Notes: generated by a model from the sequence alone, not told the origin. A stretch of DNA of 6,768 bases from an uncultured Gammaproteobacteria bacterium (GCA_905480305.1 CAJQPV010000293.1:1-6768); one strand, 5' to 3'; shown: positions 1 to 5,993, numbered from the stretch's first letter. Made by a program: numbers and translations.

Positions 1-1587
1 GCGGCCTTGCAAAAAGACTTCGAGGTTCTCGGTACCCGTAACAGCGCGCAAACACAAATTATTAATGGTCGGCGCACTGATAAACGCCAGTGGCATATTG
101 AACTGGCCCCGAAAGACAGCGGTACTGTCACGATACCGGCAATCACTGTGGGCAGTGATATAACCGAACCCTTACAGTTGACGGTAAGACCGCAACCAGC
201 TGCGGTTGCCGCTGGCACGGGTCAGCCGGTATTTGTAAAAGCACTGATGGAACCGGCAGACGGAAGTGTTTATGTGCAGCAGCAAATCCACTATATCCTG
301 AAACTGTTCTATCGTGACTCACTGTCCGAGGGAGCTTTTGATGATCTGGACATAAAGGATGTATTGATTGAACGGCTGGGTGACGACCAGCGCTACAGCA
401 CAACCATCAATGGCGAACGCTACCAGGTGCTGGAACGCCGTTACGCAATCTTCCCTGAGAAAAGCGGAGAACTGGTTATCCCTGCCGCCGTATTCAACGG
501 CAGGATGGCGGGTGAGCCGCTGCGGCGTGGCCGCACAACCGGAATGAGTTCAATGATGGAGCGTTTTCTTGGCGACAGCGTAATGCGTGCTCCAGGGAAA
601 CGCATCCGCTTGCGCAGTGACGCGATCTCATTAGATATCAAGCCACGTCCGGTAGATTATTCCGGAGAACACTGGTTACCCAGCGAGCAACTCGTGCTTG
701 GTGACAGCTGGGCGGATGGCCCGCCGGAATTCAGGACAGGTGAGCCAGTCACGCGCACAATTACGCTGGAAGCAAAAGGACTGGAGTCATCGCATTTTCC
801 GGAGATTAATCTGCCGGGTACGGCTGGCGTCCGCATGTACCCTGAAAAACCCGAACATGAAACACGTACCGATGGCGAGTGGGTCTATGGCATCAGCAAA
901 CAGACGATTGCCTATGTACCTGTTGCTACTGGACGTATAACGCTTCCCGAAATCAGCATTGACTGGTGGGACACGACAACGCAGCAGCAACGCAGTGCTG
1001 TTATTCCCGCCTGGGAAATTAACGTGCTGGCGGGTGAGGGTGGTGCCTCAGATGCAATACCTCCCCCTGTTGTTGCCAGTGACACGGCGGAGCTGCTGGA
1101 TGTCGTTGACACGGTGACTGAGGAGCCACAAACCATCGCGGCTTACCTGCTGAAAACGGCGATTGCTGTGCTGATCCTGTCGGCACTCATAATGGCAGGG
1201 TTGGTCTGGCGCCGTCGCGCAGCGCGGATCGGTCCCGGGGCGAAGCCTGCACCGGTTGCTTCAATGAAACAGCAGCTTGCGGCGAGCGCCGACGCACTTG
1301 AGAAGGCCTGCCGGCGAAATGATCCGCAAGCCACTGCGCGCGCCTTGTTGCAATGGGCGCAGGCAAGGTGGCCGGATGAGCCGCCGCGCAATCTGGGTGT
1401 CCTTGCCGAGCGACTGGCCAATGGCAAAGAAGAAATACATCTTCTTGGACGCGCCCTGTATGGCGCCCCCTCATGTGAGTGGCAGGGGGAATCGTTATGG
1501 AAGGCATTTGGTACTAATGGCTTTGAAGTTATCACCGAAGAGAAGCCGGTAATACAACAGGGTTTGTCACCGCTGTACCCGTATTGA
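1..1587 (+). CDS. batD: BatD-family protein (oxygen/aerotolerance), 5'-truncated by the window edge
   Basis: The frame is open from base 1 and gives 528 residues before the TGA at 1585-1587, so the true start and signal peptide lie outside the window. BatD proteins are usually about 550-620 residues, so most of the gene is present. Counting from base 1, the extracytoplasmic beta-rich part runs to about residue 375. It shows typical BatD segments: an RRYAIFPEKSGEL stretch, a WLP...W block near residue 225, and the IDWWDT motif near 320. One hydrophobic helix at about 382-403 ends in WRRR, the positive-inside signal for a cytoplasmic tail. The tail holds the conserved ARALLQWAQARWP and ALYGAPS...W motifs. 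In Proteobacteria BatD is normally encoded with MoxR, DUF58 and BatA/BatB proteins, which would lie upstream. The family is linked to stress or aerotolerance; its biochemical role is not established. The gene ends its cluster here, because the next gene is on the opposite strand. Confidence 0.9.
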   Translation, partial: AALQKDFEVLGTRNSAQTQIINGRRTDKRQWHIELAPKDSGTVTIPAITVGSDITEPLQLTVRPQPAAVAAGTGQPVFVKALMEPADGSVYVQQQIHYILKLFYRDSLSEGAFDDLDIKDVLIERLGDDQRYSTTINGERYQVLERRYAIFPEKSGELVIPAAVFNGRMAGEPLRRGRTTGMSSMMERFLGDSVMRAPGKRIRLRSDAISLDIKPRPVDYSGEHWLPSEQLVLGDSWADGPPEFRTGEPVTRTITLEAKGLESSHFPEINLPGTAGVRMYPEKPEHETRTDGEWVYGISKQTIAYVPVATGRITLPEISIDWWDTTTQQQRSAVIPAWEINVLAGEGGASDAIPPPVVASDTAELLDVVDTVTEEPQTIAAYLLKTAIAVLILSALIMAGLVWRRRAARIGPGAKPAPVASMKQQLAASADALEKACRRNDPQATARALLQWAQARWPDEPPRNLGVLAERLANGKEEIHLLGRALYGAPSCEWQGESLWKAFGTNGFEVITEEKPVIQQGLSPLYPY

Positions 1588-1720
1588 AAATATCAAACAA
1601 TAACCCTCTTAAAGGAATTCTCGCTGATGCGAGGACCCTGAGCAGCCGAAAGTAACCGCTCATTAGCTCAAACTGAAAAAGGTAAACCCGGGCGGTGGCC
1701 GGCGAATGCCTGGTTAGCGG

Positions 1721-2059
1721 TTATTCGAGACTGCCAACCCGGGTAAGGCGCAGCATAACGTCGAACTTCTTGATACCTTCCGCCTTGCTTGTGCCGATAA
1801 TTTGATCTTTCTCAAGCTTGCCTTCTGATATGACCTGCAAGTTGTGCGGCGGCTTTTGTCCGAATATGGTGCGTAATGCACCACACTGTGTCACGGTAAT
1901 CGATATCTGCACATCCTTGCCGTCCTCCTTATAGCTTCCCACCGAGTAGTGATTGGGACCAGCTCCGAGGTATTCTCCATTTTTCATGAAAGCCATGGCG
2001 ATGCGTTCCCATCCATACGGGCCTTTCATTTCCACTATCCAGATGCCTTTGCAATTCAT
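1721..2059 (-). CDS. GrlR-like small protein (T3SS negative-regulator GrlR fold)
   Basis: A 112-residue protein without signal peptide or membrane segment. It resembles GrlR-like proteins of environmental bacteria: an N-terminal GIWIVEMKGPYGW block (residues 5-17), a KNGEYLGAGPNHYSVGSY block (26-43), a central FG element (66-67) and a C-terminal MLRLTRVGSLE strand. GrlR itself is a small beta-barrel that restrains the enterohaemorrhagic E. coli T3SS activator GrlA. No secretion genes are visible here, so that role should not be transferred. The frame extends to an ATG at 2095, but GGAGG at 2065-2069 lies 5 bases before the ATG at 2059, and the recognisable domain begins right after it, so 2059 is chosen. 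The gene lies 80 bases downstream of nhaA on the same strand and may be co-transcribed. The family call comes from recalled motif patterns, not a search. Confidence 0.6.
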   Translation of the reverse strand: MNCKGIWIVEMKGPYGWERIAMAFMKNGEYLGAGPNHYSVGSYKEDGKDVQISITVTQCGALRTIFGQKPPHNLQVISEGKLEKDQIIGTSKAEGIKKFDVMLRLTRVGSLE

Positions 2060-2064
2060 CATGC

Positions 2065-2069
2065 CCTCC
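2065..2069 (-). promoter_or_regulatory. Ribosome binding site GGAGG that sets the GrlR-like start
   Basis: The minus strand reads GGAGGGCATGATGAAT. GGAGG is 5 bases from the second ATG (first base 2059) and only 2 from the first (2062). This favours the second ATG and argues against the longer frame starting at 2095. Confidence 0.65.
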
Positions 2070-2139
2070 AAAACAACCATCATAGATAAAACCACTTCAA
2101 TACTTTTTTATTACCCAGCCATCAAACAAAAACAGATCA

Positions 2140-3372
2140 TCAGTCACTACGAGGAGATTTTGGCAAGCTAATGTGAAGCAGTACAAAAGCAACCAGGGCT
2201 GACAGGATAGAGCCAACCAGTATGCCTAAGCGATCCCCGCTATAGTAATCATCACTACCATGCTCGAAAGCCAGGCCCGCGATAAAGAGGCTCATGGTAA
2301 ACCCTATACCGCAGGCAAACGCTACTCCGAGCAGCTGAATCCAATTGACATCCTTCGGGATCTGGACAAAGCGAAGAGCGACACCAAGGCCGACAAAACC
2401 AAGTATTCCCAGCGCCTTGCCAATGAACAAACCTGATATAACGCCCAGGGTTACAGGGTGAGCAAGGTCCTCAATAGACAAGCCGGCCAGTGAGAGTCCT
2501 GCATTTGCGAATGCAAATAAAGGTAGAATCACGAACACGACCGGGCTGTGCAGGTTGTGTTCAAGATCGCTTAGCGGAGAATTTCCCTGCTTATCCCGCA
2601 TTGGAATGCAAAAAGCGATAACAACACCCGCTAATGTCGCATGCACACCTGATTTCAATACGGCGATCCATAGCACAACGCCCAACAGTATGTAGCCCGA
2701 GGTGCGTGTTACACCTGTTTTATTCATAATGATTGCAATGATCAGGGCTATAGCGCCGATGAGCAGCGCGCCAAGAGACAAGTCTCCTGAATAAAAAATT
2801 GCAATAATGACGATGGCTGCCAGGTCATCGAAAATAGCCAGGGTAAGCAAGAAGACTTTCAATGCAGTCGGTACGCGATTACCAAAAACACTGAGCAATG
2901 CCAGCGCGAAAGCGATGTCGGTCGCAACAGGAATCGCCCAGCCATCCAGGGCAATGGGATCACCCCAGTTCATCCAGATATAGATCGAGGCAGGTATGAT
3001 CATGCCTCCGAGAGCACCAACGCCGGGCAAGACTATTTGTGAAACTGATGACAGTTCGCCTTCCATTACTTCTCGTTTTATTTCAAGTCCAATCAGGAAG
3101 AAGAACACAGCCATCAGGCCATCATTGACCCAGAGCAGAAGCGGCTTGCTGATTGACAAGGCGCCCACCTGAACTGCAACGGTTATATCCAGAAGTTCGC
3201 TATAGAGGTCGGCCAATGGAGAATTGGCAGCAAGCATTGCAATTATGGCAGCAGTTAACATGAGGATGCCGCTTGCCGACTCCAGCTTCATGAATCTACG
3301 GAGGACTGAGGTAATCGGTGACAGATTATTTTGCGTAATCATAAGACTCGATATTGCATATAGTTGTGGCAT
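2140..3372 (-). CDS. nhaA: Na+/H+ antiporter NhaA
   Basis: A 410-residue inner-membrane antiporter that exchanges cytoplasmic Na+ (or Li+) for periplasmic protons, giving sodium and alkaline-pH tolerance. Against E. coli NhaA (388 residues) every key residue sits at a constant offset of 19: D152 (D133), D182-D183 (D163-D164, the ion-binding pair in FDDLAAI), K319 (K300), H244 (H225), E271 (E252), D84 (D65) and E97 (E78). The alignment is therefore gap-free through the core and the catalytic set is complete. Hydrophobic helices run from about residue 33 to 400, as expected for 12 segments. The start is uncertain. ATG at 3372 gives 410 residues; ATG at 3342 gives 400. Both are preceded only by a weak GAG. 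A GrlR-like gene follows 80 bases downstream on the same strand. E. coli nhaA is controlled by NhaR; no such gene is seen here. Confidence 0.97.
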   Translation of the reverse strand: MPQLYAISSLMITQNNLSPITSVLRRFMKLESASGILMLTAAIIAMLAANSPLADLYSELLDITVAVQVGALSISKPLLLWVNDGLMAVFFFLIGLEIKREVMEGELSSVSQIVLPGVGALGGMIIPASIYIWMNWGDPIALDGWAIPVATDIAFALALLSVFGNRVPTALKVFLLTLAIFDDLAAIVIIAIFYSGDLSLGALLIGAIALIIAIIMNKTGVTRTSGYILLGVVLWIAVLKSGVHATLAGVVIAFCIPMRDKQGNSPLSDLEHNLHSPVVFVILPLFAFANAGLSLAGLSIEDLAHPVTLGVISGLFIGKALGILGFVGLGVALRFVQIPKDVNWIQLLGVAFACGIGFTMSLFIAGLAFEHGSDDYYSGDRLGILVGSILSALVAFVLLHISLPKSPRSD

Positions 3373-3640
3373 TAGGCAAGACTCTGAATGTCTGAAGAAC
3401 GATTTCCGGGCGGGGACGTCTGCACTTCATTCCTGACCTTCACAGAAGTCTCGGGAGGATAAGTTCTGGTCGCAAGTAGCGCTTAAGCCTGCTTCTCAAA
3501 AGCTGGCATTGTGTCATTACCCGTGAAACAGGTGTTGTTTATAAGGATCAGGGAAGCAACAGAAAGTGAGATATTGAAAATCCGGATACAGTTGTCTTGC
3601 TATTTGGCGTATACGTGTTTCCCCTAATATTGACTACTGT

Positions 3641-3657
3641 ACAATTTTAATTATTGT
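3641..3657. repeat. Inverted repeat ACAAT-N7-ATTGT, candidate operator
   Basis: ACAAT at 3641-3645 and ATTGT at 3653-3657 form an exact 5-base inverted repeat around a 7-base AT-rich centre. It abuts and partly overlaps the -35 hexamer (TTGATC, 3657-3662) of the promoter for the gene at 3735. This position would suit a transcription factor. In such AT-rich sequence a short repeat can arise by chance, so an operator role is only inferred. Confidence 0.3.
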
Positions 3658-3684
3658 TGATCCCGGTATAGATAAATATATAAC
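3657..3684 (+). promoter_or_regulatory. Sigma70-type promoter for the HMA-like gene
   Basis: TTGATC (3657-3662) and TATAAC (3679-3684) are separated by 16 bases. The -10 box is about 50 bases before the ATG at 3735, giving a short leader. A second candidate -35, TTGACT at 3630-3635, lies upstream with a poorer -10 (TATTGT, 3652-3657). Confidence 0.5.
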
Positions 3685-3719
3685 GTCTATTTACTGAGGC
3701 AATCCAGGTAAAAAATATT

Positions 3720-3726
3720 AGGGGGG
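3720..3726 (+). promoter_or_regulatory. G-rich ribosome binding site AGGGGGG
   Basis: AGGGGGG ends 8 bases before the ATG at 3735 and is followed by an AT-only spacer (TATATAAA). It is longer in G than the usual AAGGAG seen for the other plus-strand genes here, and it supports 3735 over the in-frame ATG at 3759, which has no ribosome site. Confidence 0.6.
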
Positions 3727-3734
3727 TATATAAA

Positions 3735-3782
3735 ATGTTACAAGAAATACAAAATATAATGTTAGAAGAAATAAATGACATA
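3735..3782 (+). repeat. Imperfect tandem duplication of 24 bases at the start of the HMA-like gene
   Basis: Bases 3735-3758 and 3759-3782 match at 19 of 24 positions and encode MLQEIQNI and MLEEINDI. The unit is a multiple of three, so it keeps the frame and duplicates the start codon. Confidence 0.6.
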
Positions 3783-4049
3783 AAGAACGAATCTGAATTT
3801 GGCACCAGCAACGAACTTGATCATACTGCTGAAATCATCGTGAGCATGCCCAAAAACCTGGGAGAGCGGCAGCGGGCGGATCTGATTATTGCACTGAATG
3901 ATGATGCTGGAACCACCGCAGCGGAGTTCTGTCCGTTGCGTTACCACCTGATACTGGTCAGATACCATAGAGATTTGTTTTCGTCACAAGATATGCTGGA
4001 CCGTATTACGTCACAATATCCAGATGCCAGACTGATTGGCCTGGTATAA
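3735..4049 (+). CDS. Small HMA-fold-like protein lacking the CxxC metal site; function unknown
   Basis: A 104-residue, probably cytoplasmic protein. Residues 30-103 read as the beta-alpha-beta-beta-alpha-beta order of heavy-metal-associated (ferredoxin-like) domains: strand HTAEIIVSMP (30-39), helix about 43-59, strands TTAAEFCP (60-67) and YHLILVRYH (70-78), helix about 83-96, strand ARLIGL (98-103). The metal-binding GMxCxxC loop of true HMA domains is absent. The only cysteine is C66, in the EFCPLRYHLILVRY segment. I have an impression of similar Cys-poor gammaproteobacterial proteins but cannot confirm it. The first about 20 residues are an AT-rich-coded extension built from two near-repeats, MLQEIQNI and MLEEINDI. 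The gene has its own promoter, a strong ribosome site and a terminator, so it appears to be a single-gene unit divergent from nhaA. That it is a real gene is well supported; the fold is inferred; no function is assigned. Confidence 0.75.
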   Translation: MLQEIQNIMLEEINDIKNESEFGTSNELDHTAEIIVSMPKNLGERQRADLIIALNDDAGTTAAEFCPLRYHLILVRYHRDLFSSQDMLDRITSQYPDARLIGLV

Positions 4050-4073
4050 ATTACGATACGGTTACACTCAGCA

Positions 4074-4103
4074 CGACGGCCTTAGCGTCGCCTTTTTTAT
4101 TTT
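4074..4103 (+). terminator. Rho-independent terminator after the HMA-like gene
   Basis: CGACG (4074-4078) pairs with CGTCG (4086-4090) across a 7-base loop. It is followed by CC and a six-T run (4093-4098), then ATTTT. It starts 25 bases after the stop codon of the 104-residue gene and before the IS left end. The stem is short but GC-rich. Confidence 0.65.
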
Positions 4104-4138
4104 CTGGGAGGCCCGGTGTTGGCGGAAACAGACCCAGG

Positions 4139-4154
4139 TGTAAACCTCCCCTGA
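4139..4154 (+). repeat. IS left terminal inverted repeat
   Basis: It reads TGTAAACCTCCCCTGA and matches the other end at 14 of 16 positions. It ends directly before the orfB stop codon (4155-4157), so the transposase frame runs right up to the terminal repeat. Confidence 0.8.
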
Positions 4155-4976
4155 TCAGTACCACCCTAAACTGGAGACTTCTGGGTGATGAAGGAGCAAA
4201 TACTCCTTCGGGGTTAAATCATCCAACGGGTCATGTGGGCGCTCTTCGTTGTATTTTTTCATCCAGACCTCAGTACGTTCGCGTACTTCACTCAGCGTCT
4301 GAAAAACATACATATCCAGTACGCCCTCGCGATAACTCCGGTTAAATCGTTCGATAAATCCATTCTGCATGGGTCGGCCTGGCTGAATAAACTCCAGCTC
4401 GACATCATGTTCCTCTGCCCAATCTGCAGTCGCTAATGCAATGAACTCCGGCCCGTTATCCATCCGCAGCTGACCCGGATATCGGCGCCAGGCTGCTATA
4501 CGTTCCAGCGTCCTGATAATGCGCTCTGCTGGTAGATTCAGGTCAACCTCGATAGTCAGTGCCTCCCGATTAAAATCATCCAGAACATTGAACGTTCGAA
4601 AACGACGACCACACCACAGTGCATCACTGGTGAAATCGATTGACCAGCAGCCATTCATTACCGCGCTCACTGCGAGAGGTAATGGGTGACGGCTCGGCAG
4701 CCTCTTTTTGCCACGACGGCGCTTGTTCAGCTTCATTCCGCGGTAAATACGGTGCACACGCTTGTGATTCCACCGGTGGCCCTGGCGCCGGATGATCTTG
4801 AACAGCTTCCCAAATCCCAGGTCCGGATGACGATCCGCCAGCCCCATCAACTTCTCGATAACAACGCCATCTTTCCTCGGTTTCGGTACATACCGGTTCA
4901 CCGACCGTGACAGCTCCAATGCCGAGCACGCCTGACGTTCGCTGAGTCCGTGTGCCTGCCGGACGAAGCAGACCAT
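4155..4976 (-). CDS. IS3-family transposase OrfB (DDE integrase domain)
   Basis: The catalytic half of the transposase, 273 residues from the ATG at 4976. The frame is open further upstream to the slippery site at 5003-5009, as expected if it is made as an OrfAB fusion by -1 frameshifting. An HTH_21-like region with the YRxxR-type HRIYRGMKLNKRRRGKKRLP segment (about 75-94) precedes the rve integrase core. The catalytic triad is visible: D114 in WSIDFTSD, D173 in RMDNGPEF, E209 in NGFIERFNRSYR. There are 35 residues between the second Asp and the Glu, and a basic residue 7 after it. The C-terminus has the usual YNEERPHDPL...LTPKEYL block. No disruption is seen, although the partner orfA is broken, so it is probably poorly expressed or silent. 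Confidence 0.93.
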   Translation of the reverse strand: MVCFVRQAHGLSERQACSALELSRSVNRYVPKPRKDGVVIEKLMGLADRHPDLGFGKLFKIIRRQGHRWNHKRVHRIYRGMKLNKRRRGKKRLPSRHPLPLAVSAVMNGCWSIDFTSDALWCGRRFRTFNVLDDFNREALTIEVDLNLPAERIIRTLERIAAWRRYPGQLRMDNGPEFIALATADWAEEHDVELEFIQPGRPMQNGFIERFNRSYREGVLDMYVFQTLSEVRERTEVWMKKYNEERPHDPLDDLTPKEYLLLHHPEVSSLGWY

Positions 4977-4996
4977 CTCCCGCTTTTCGTCCGACC

Positions 4997-5263
4997 TCAG
5001 AGCTTTTTTGCGATGACATCCTTCAGGGCCCGGTTCTCCAGGCTCAAATCCGCATACATCTGCTTCAGGCGTCGATTCTCGTCTTCAAACTCCTTCAGTC
5101 GTCAAATATCAGAGGCCTCCATGCCACCAAACTTCGATTTCCAGGTGTAATAGGTCGCGTCCGAGATGCCGTGCTCCCGGCACACCTCCTTGACCATCCG
5201 GCCGCCCTTGACCTCTTTCTAAATCCTCACGATCTGGCTATCACTGAATTTGCTCTTGCGCAT
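4997..5263 (-). pseudogene. IS3-family orfA (HTH_Tnp_1 / transposase_8), two in-frame stop codons
   Basis: Reading from the ATG at 5263 gives 88 codons ending at TGA 4997-4999. The product would be MRKSKFSDSQIVRI, stop, KEVKGGRMVKEVCREHG, then the ISDATYYTWKSKFGGMEASDI segment, stop, RLKEFEDENRRLKQMYADL, and so on. This is the normal layout: an HTH DNA-binding region up to about codon 47, then a leucine-zipper-like coiled coil (about 55-80). The stops are TAG at codon 15 (5219-5221), where relatives commonly have Leu, and TGA at codon 54 (5102-5104), one transition from CGA (Arg). Frame and length are otherwise intact, with no indels, so decay is by point mutation and looks recent. Restart at codon 23 or 48 would still lose the N-terminal HTH or meet the second stop. 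Confidence 0.9.
5003..5009 (-). other. Programmed -1 frameshift site A AAA AAG joining orfA and orfB
   Basis: On the minus strand the heptamer AAAAAAG sits in the correct phase (GCA AAA AAG in orfA), two codons before the orfA stop TGA. Slipping one base back continues as GCT CTG AGG TCG into the orfB frame. This is the standard IS3-family arrangement for making the OrfAB transposase. The site itself is undamaged. Confidence 0.8.
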
Positions 5264-5280
5264 TACCTGGGCTCCTATTT

Positions 5281-5293
5281 GGCATAATATGCC
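5281..5293. repeat. Perfect 13-base palindrome GGCATA-A-TATGCC upstream of orfA
   Basis: GGCATA (5281-5286) and TATGCC (5288-5293) are exact inverted halves around one base, 17 bases upstream of the orfA ATG on the minus strand. The minus strand contains TATTAT here, a possible -10 box, so the palindrome may overlap the transposase promoter. Any regulator binding is inferred. Confidence 0.4.
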
Positions 5294-5323
5294 CGAAGAC
5301 CTGCAGTTATGCATGGGCCGATT

Positions 5324-5339
5324 TTAGGGGAGGCTTACA
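5324..5339 (-). repeat. IS right terminal inverted repeat
   Basis: The minus strand reads TGTAAGCCTCCCCTAA. It differs from the other end at positions 6 and 15. The TG start and CA end agree with IS3-family termini. Confidence 0.8.
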
Positions 5340-5353
5340 ATCGCAGGTCAATC

Positions 5354-5398
5354 GGCCCGCTTCGCGATCTTCGCGTGCGAGCGGTTATGAGCCGGGCC
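5354..5398. other. Nested inverted repeat between the IS and the DUF3011 gene
   Basis: GGCCCG (5354-5359) pairs with CGGGCC (5393-5398). Inside it CGCG (5363-5366) and CGCG (5372-5375) form a second small stem. No T-run follows on either strand, so it is not a standard terminator. It is structured, GC-rich DNA in the leader region of the next gene; its role is unknown. Confidence 0.35.
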
Positions 5399-5469
5399 AA
5401 AACAGTATGGTCCTGATTTTTGGTCTATGTTATCTTTCTGCGAGTGGCTTCAACAAGCTGAAAAAACAC

Positions 5470-5475
5470 AAGGAG
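5470..5475 (+). promoter_or_regulatory. Ribosome binding site AAGGAG that sets the DUF3011 gene start
   Basis: AAGGAG lies 8 bases before the ATG at 5484. The in-frame ATG at 5427 has no such site and would put 19 polar residues before the signal peptide, so 5484 is preferred. Confidence 0.75.
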
Positions 5476-5483
5476 TACATCAT

Positions 5484-5987
5484 ATGAAATCTCAATGTAT
5501 TGCCATTGCCGTGCTTGCCATTGCTTCAGTAACGCTCGGTATGTCGAGTGCTTACGCCGATAAAATGGAGTGCAAGTCAAAAGGCGACTTTGTCCGCTGT
5601 GCCTTGCCTAATGCCAATCATCGCCATGTCAGCCTGCACAAGGAAACGAGCCATAACAAGTGCGAAAAGGGCTACACCTGGGGTGCCGACAGTGACGGGA
5701 TCTGGGTCGACAGGAAGTGTAAAGGCGTTTTTCACTACCGCAATGACAAGGGCCATCACGAGGACTACGAGGAGCAGCATAGCCGCCATAAGGGCAGGTC
5801 GGGCGATTGTCCGTCAGATATCCGGGGTAATGAATGCGCCTATTACAGGGATGGCTACAAAGCCGGTAAAAACGATGGCAAGATGAGTATGAGCCGTGCC
5901 TATGAGCGTCACTCGGATGATTATGACAGCCGCTTTGAGAGATACTTTGCCAAAGGTTACAAGGCTGGATGGAACGACTTCCGCTAG
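5484..5987 (+). CDS. Secreted DUF3011-domain protein with C-terminal GYKAG repeats
   Basis: A 167-residue precursor. Residues 1-25 form a Sec signal peptide (MKSQ, a hydrophobic core, cleavage after AYA at 25), so the mature protein is exported to the periplasm or beyond. Residues 28-85 match the DUF3011 pattern: four cysteines (C30, C39, C60, C79), with a YTWGADSDGIWVD...C segment resembling the WGYD..GIWVD..C signature of that family. These could form two disulfides. A His/Lys/Glu-rich linker (about 86-107) leads to a C-terminal part with two more cysteines (C109, C118) and two similar motifs, GYKAGKNDG (124-132) and GYKAGWND (158-165). The function of DUF3011 is unknown to me; a binding or envelope role would be guesswork. 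It follows the IS but is read on the opposite strand to the transposase. Confidence 0.8.
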   Translation: MKSQCIAIAVLAIASVTLGMSSAYADKMECKSKGDFVRCALPNANHRHVSLHKETSHNKCEKGYTWGADSDGIWVDRKCKGVFHYRNDKGHHEDYEEQHSRHKGRSGDCPSDIRGNECAYYRDGYKAGKNDGKMSMSRAYERHSDDYDSRFERYFAKGYKAGWNDFR

Positions 5988-5993
5988 CCTGGA

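Larger units (their letters stand above)
3373..3734. other. 362-base divergent intergenic region between nhaA and the HMA-like gene
   Basis: No gene is supported here. The half nearest nhaA has ordinary composition and contains small imperfect hairpins, for example GACCTTCACAGAAGTC near 3436 and GCTTAAGC at 3481-3488. The half nearest the HMA-like gene is strongly AT-rich and carries that gene's promoter, an inverted repeat and its ribosome site. For nhaA a TATAAA on the minus strand (3538-3543) could be a -10 element, but no good -35 accompanies it. If used, it would leave a leader of roughly 160 bases. I could not match the leader to a known riboswitch by eye. Confidence 0.5.
4139..5339 (-). 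mobile_element. IS3-family insertion sequence, 1201 bases, transposase reading on the minus strand
   Basis: The element is bounded by terminal inverted repeats starting with TGTAA (4139-4154 and 5324-5339, 14 of 16 matching). It contains the two overlapping frames typical of IS3 elements: orfA (4997-5263) and orfB (4155-4976), joined by an A6G slippery site. Length, TG...CA ends and DDE transposase all fit the family; the subgroup (IS51- or IS407-like) is not settled. No target-site duplication is visible: the left flank ends in CCAGG and the right flank begins ATCGC. orfA has two in-frame stops, so the copy looks inactive on its own. It lies between the terminator of the HMA-like gene and the DUF3011 gene, apparently without breaking a gene. 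Confidence 0.9.

Noticed and set aside
1143..1535. Long minus-strand open frame (130 codons) inside batD
   Set aside because: It lies fully antisense to a well-supported BatD C-terminus, is rich in Arg, Ala, Ser and Pro as codon shadows are, and shows no domain.
1620..1633. Hairpin CTCGC-TGAT-GCGAG after batD, considered as its terminator
   Set aside because: The stem is fine but no T-run follows on either strand, so a rho-independent terminator is not supported.
1653..1723. Inverted repeat TAACCGCT (1653-1660) and AGCGGTTA (1716-1723)
   Set aside because: It is exact, but only 8 bases with a 55-base gap, and it overlaps the stop of the GrlR-like gene; it is likely chance or weak 3' structure.
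3373..3540. Possible sodium or lithium riboswitch in the nhaA leader
   Set aside because: Some nhaA genes carry such leaders, but I could not match a conserved core here by eye; a covariance-model search would be needed to claim it.
4952..5287. Plus-strand open frame of 111 codons across orfA
   Set aside because: It is the antisense shadow of the IS orfA; the minus strand reads as a recognisable HTH and coiled coil despite the two stops.
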